Positions 5,485 through 5,823 of a stretch of DNA of 5,823 nt are shown here, one piece after another. Each line of letters opens with the position of its first letter. The first letter of the stretch is position 1. The notes below the pieces were generated by a model. It searched no databases, was not told the origin of the DNA, and was given only the letters and a program-made list of their open reading frames with translations. The stretch spans positions 1-5,823 of the forward strand of contig JAIMBU010000219.1 in NCBI GenBank assembly GCA_023511325.1, in the 5' to 3' direction. The DNA is from Gorillibacterium sp. (GTDB taxonomy: Bacteria > Bacillota > Bacilli > Paenibacillales > NBRC-103111). The translations under genes and the position numbers were made by a program.

Positions 5485-5614
5485 TTGTGATGATCAGGTG
5501 TTCACTCTTCCAGGATCCCTTACCTAATATCTTTCTTAAAACTAGTCCGAACCACAGTTACCGTAACCCCATAGATTTGTTATACTCAATAGTATCGAGT
5601 TTTAATCATCACAA
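5485..5614. repeat. Widely spaced 10-bp inverted pair between divergent genes
   Basis: TTGTGATGAT (5485-5494) and ATCATCACAA (5605-5614) are exact inverted copies with 110 bp between them. The left copy is 15 bp beyond the -35 of the glycosyltransferase promoter; the right copy lies about 12 bp after the predicted topB transcription start. The placing suggests paired regulator sites or a looping operator, but no regulator gene is in view. Confidence 0.4.
5558..5595 (+). promoter_or_regulatory. Probable topB promoter with extended -10
   Basis: TGTTATACT (5578-5586) gives an extended -10: TG, one base, then TATACT. The -35 region 17 bp upstream (TTACCG, 5558-5563) is weak, as is usual for extended -10 promoters. 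A short inverted repeat, ATACT-CAAT-AGTAT (5582-5595), overlaps the -10 and the likely start point. Confidence 0.4.
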
Positions 5615-5680
5615 CATGATATAGATGAACAAGAATCATACTTACCGATAAAGTTGATTTTAAGAGGAAGAGGTTTTTGC

Positions 5681-5823
5681 GTGAAAATTCTGGTCATTGC
5701 CGAAAAACCGGACATGGGGCGAAATATTGCGGCTGCCATTGAACCGAAGGCGGCAAATAAGCGGACACATCTTGAAGGGGAAAACTACATCATTACTTGG
5801 GCGATTGGTCATCTGATCACCCT
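5681..5823 (+). CDS. topB: DNA topoisomerase III, 5' end (partial)
   Basis: The first 47 codons are present and the gene runs off the window. The product is a type IA topoisomerase that relaxes and decatenates DNA through a transient 5'-phosphotyrosine link. What is visible is the start of the Toprim domain: MKILVIAEKPDMGRNIAAAI, with the metal-site Glu8 in AEKP, followed by the LEGENYIITWAIGHL stretch that closely matches topoisomerase III of Bacillus and its relatives. The active-site Tyr region lies outside. The start is GTG, with AGAGG ending 7 bases upstream inside a longer purine-rich AAGAGGAAGAGG. It is divergent from the glycosyltransferase. Confidence 0.92.
   Translation, partial: MKILVIAEKPDMGRNIAAAIEPKAANKRTHLEGENYIITWAIGHLIT

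Noticed and set aside
5307..5624. 105-codon plus-strand frame across the divergent gap
   Set aside because: It overlaps the glycosyltransferase start antisense and both predicted promoters, and has no ribosome binding site.

Overview
The window looks like a chromosomal segment of a low-to-moderate GC, spore-forming-type Firmicute, most likely Paenibacillus or a close relative. This rests on strong GGAGG-type ribosome binding sites, use of GTG and TTG starts, the Bacillus-like start of topoisomerase III, and intergenic repeats headed by GGACTC of a kind I associate with Paenibacillus. The genus is inference; no rRNA or other marker gene is present.

Layout from left to right. (1) Positions 133-1470, minus strand, encode a multi-pass symporter of the glutamate/dicarboxylate (DAACS) fold. 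Its closest resemblance is to the TcyP cystine-uptake branch, but key substrate and sodium residues are changed. Just past its stop codon lies a second, diverged copy of the gene's last codons. (2) Positions 1471-1953 hold no gene but carry a cluster of four 21-bp repeat units in direct and inverted orientation. (3) Positions 1954-2406, plus strand, encode a small exported protein of unknown function. (4) Positions 2407-3118 hold no convincing gene and are packed with structure: several hairpins, an inverted GGACTC repeat element, a promoter-like site in front of a 14-bp perfect hairpin, a seven-copy 18-bp tandem repeat, and another 14-bp perfect hairpin. (5) Positions 5389 down to 3119, minus strand, form a likely two-gene unit: a GT39/PMT-like membrane glycosyltransferase, then a PfkB-family kinase that looks like 2-keto-3-deoxygluconate kinase. 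A good promoter lies in front of the glycosyltransferase. (6) From 5681, plus strand, the 5' end of topB (DNA topoisomerase III) begins and runs off the window. It is divergent from the glycosyltransferase, and the shared intergenic region carries a 10-bp inverted pair of possible operator half-sites.

The genes do not form one obvious pathway. The kinase would phosphorylate KDG from pectin or uronate breakdown. The glycosyltransferase probably moves a sugar from a lipid carrier on the outer membrane face. The transporter, exported protein and topoisomerase look independent. The most unusual content is the density and variety of non-coding repeats between the genes. I found no CRISPR array, transposase, tRNA, rRNA or recognisable defence system.
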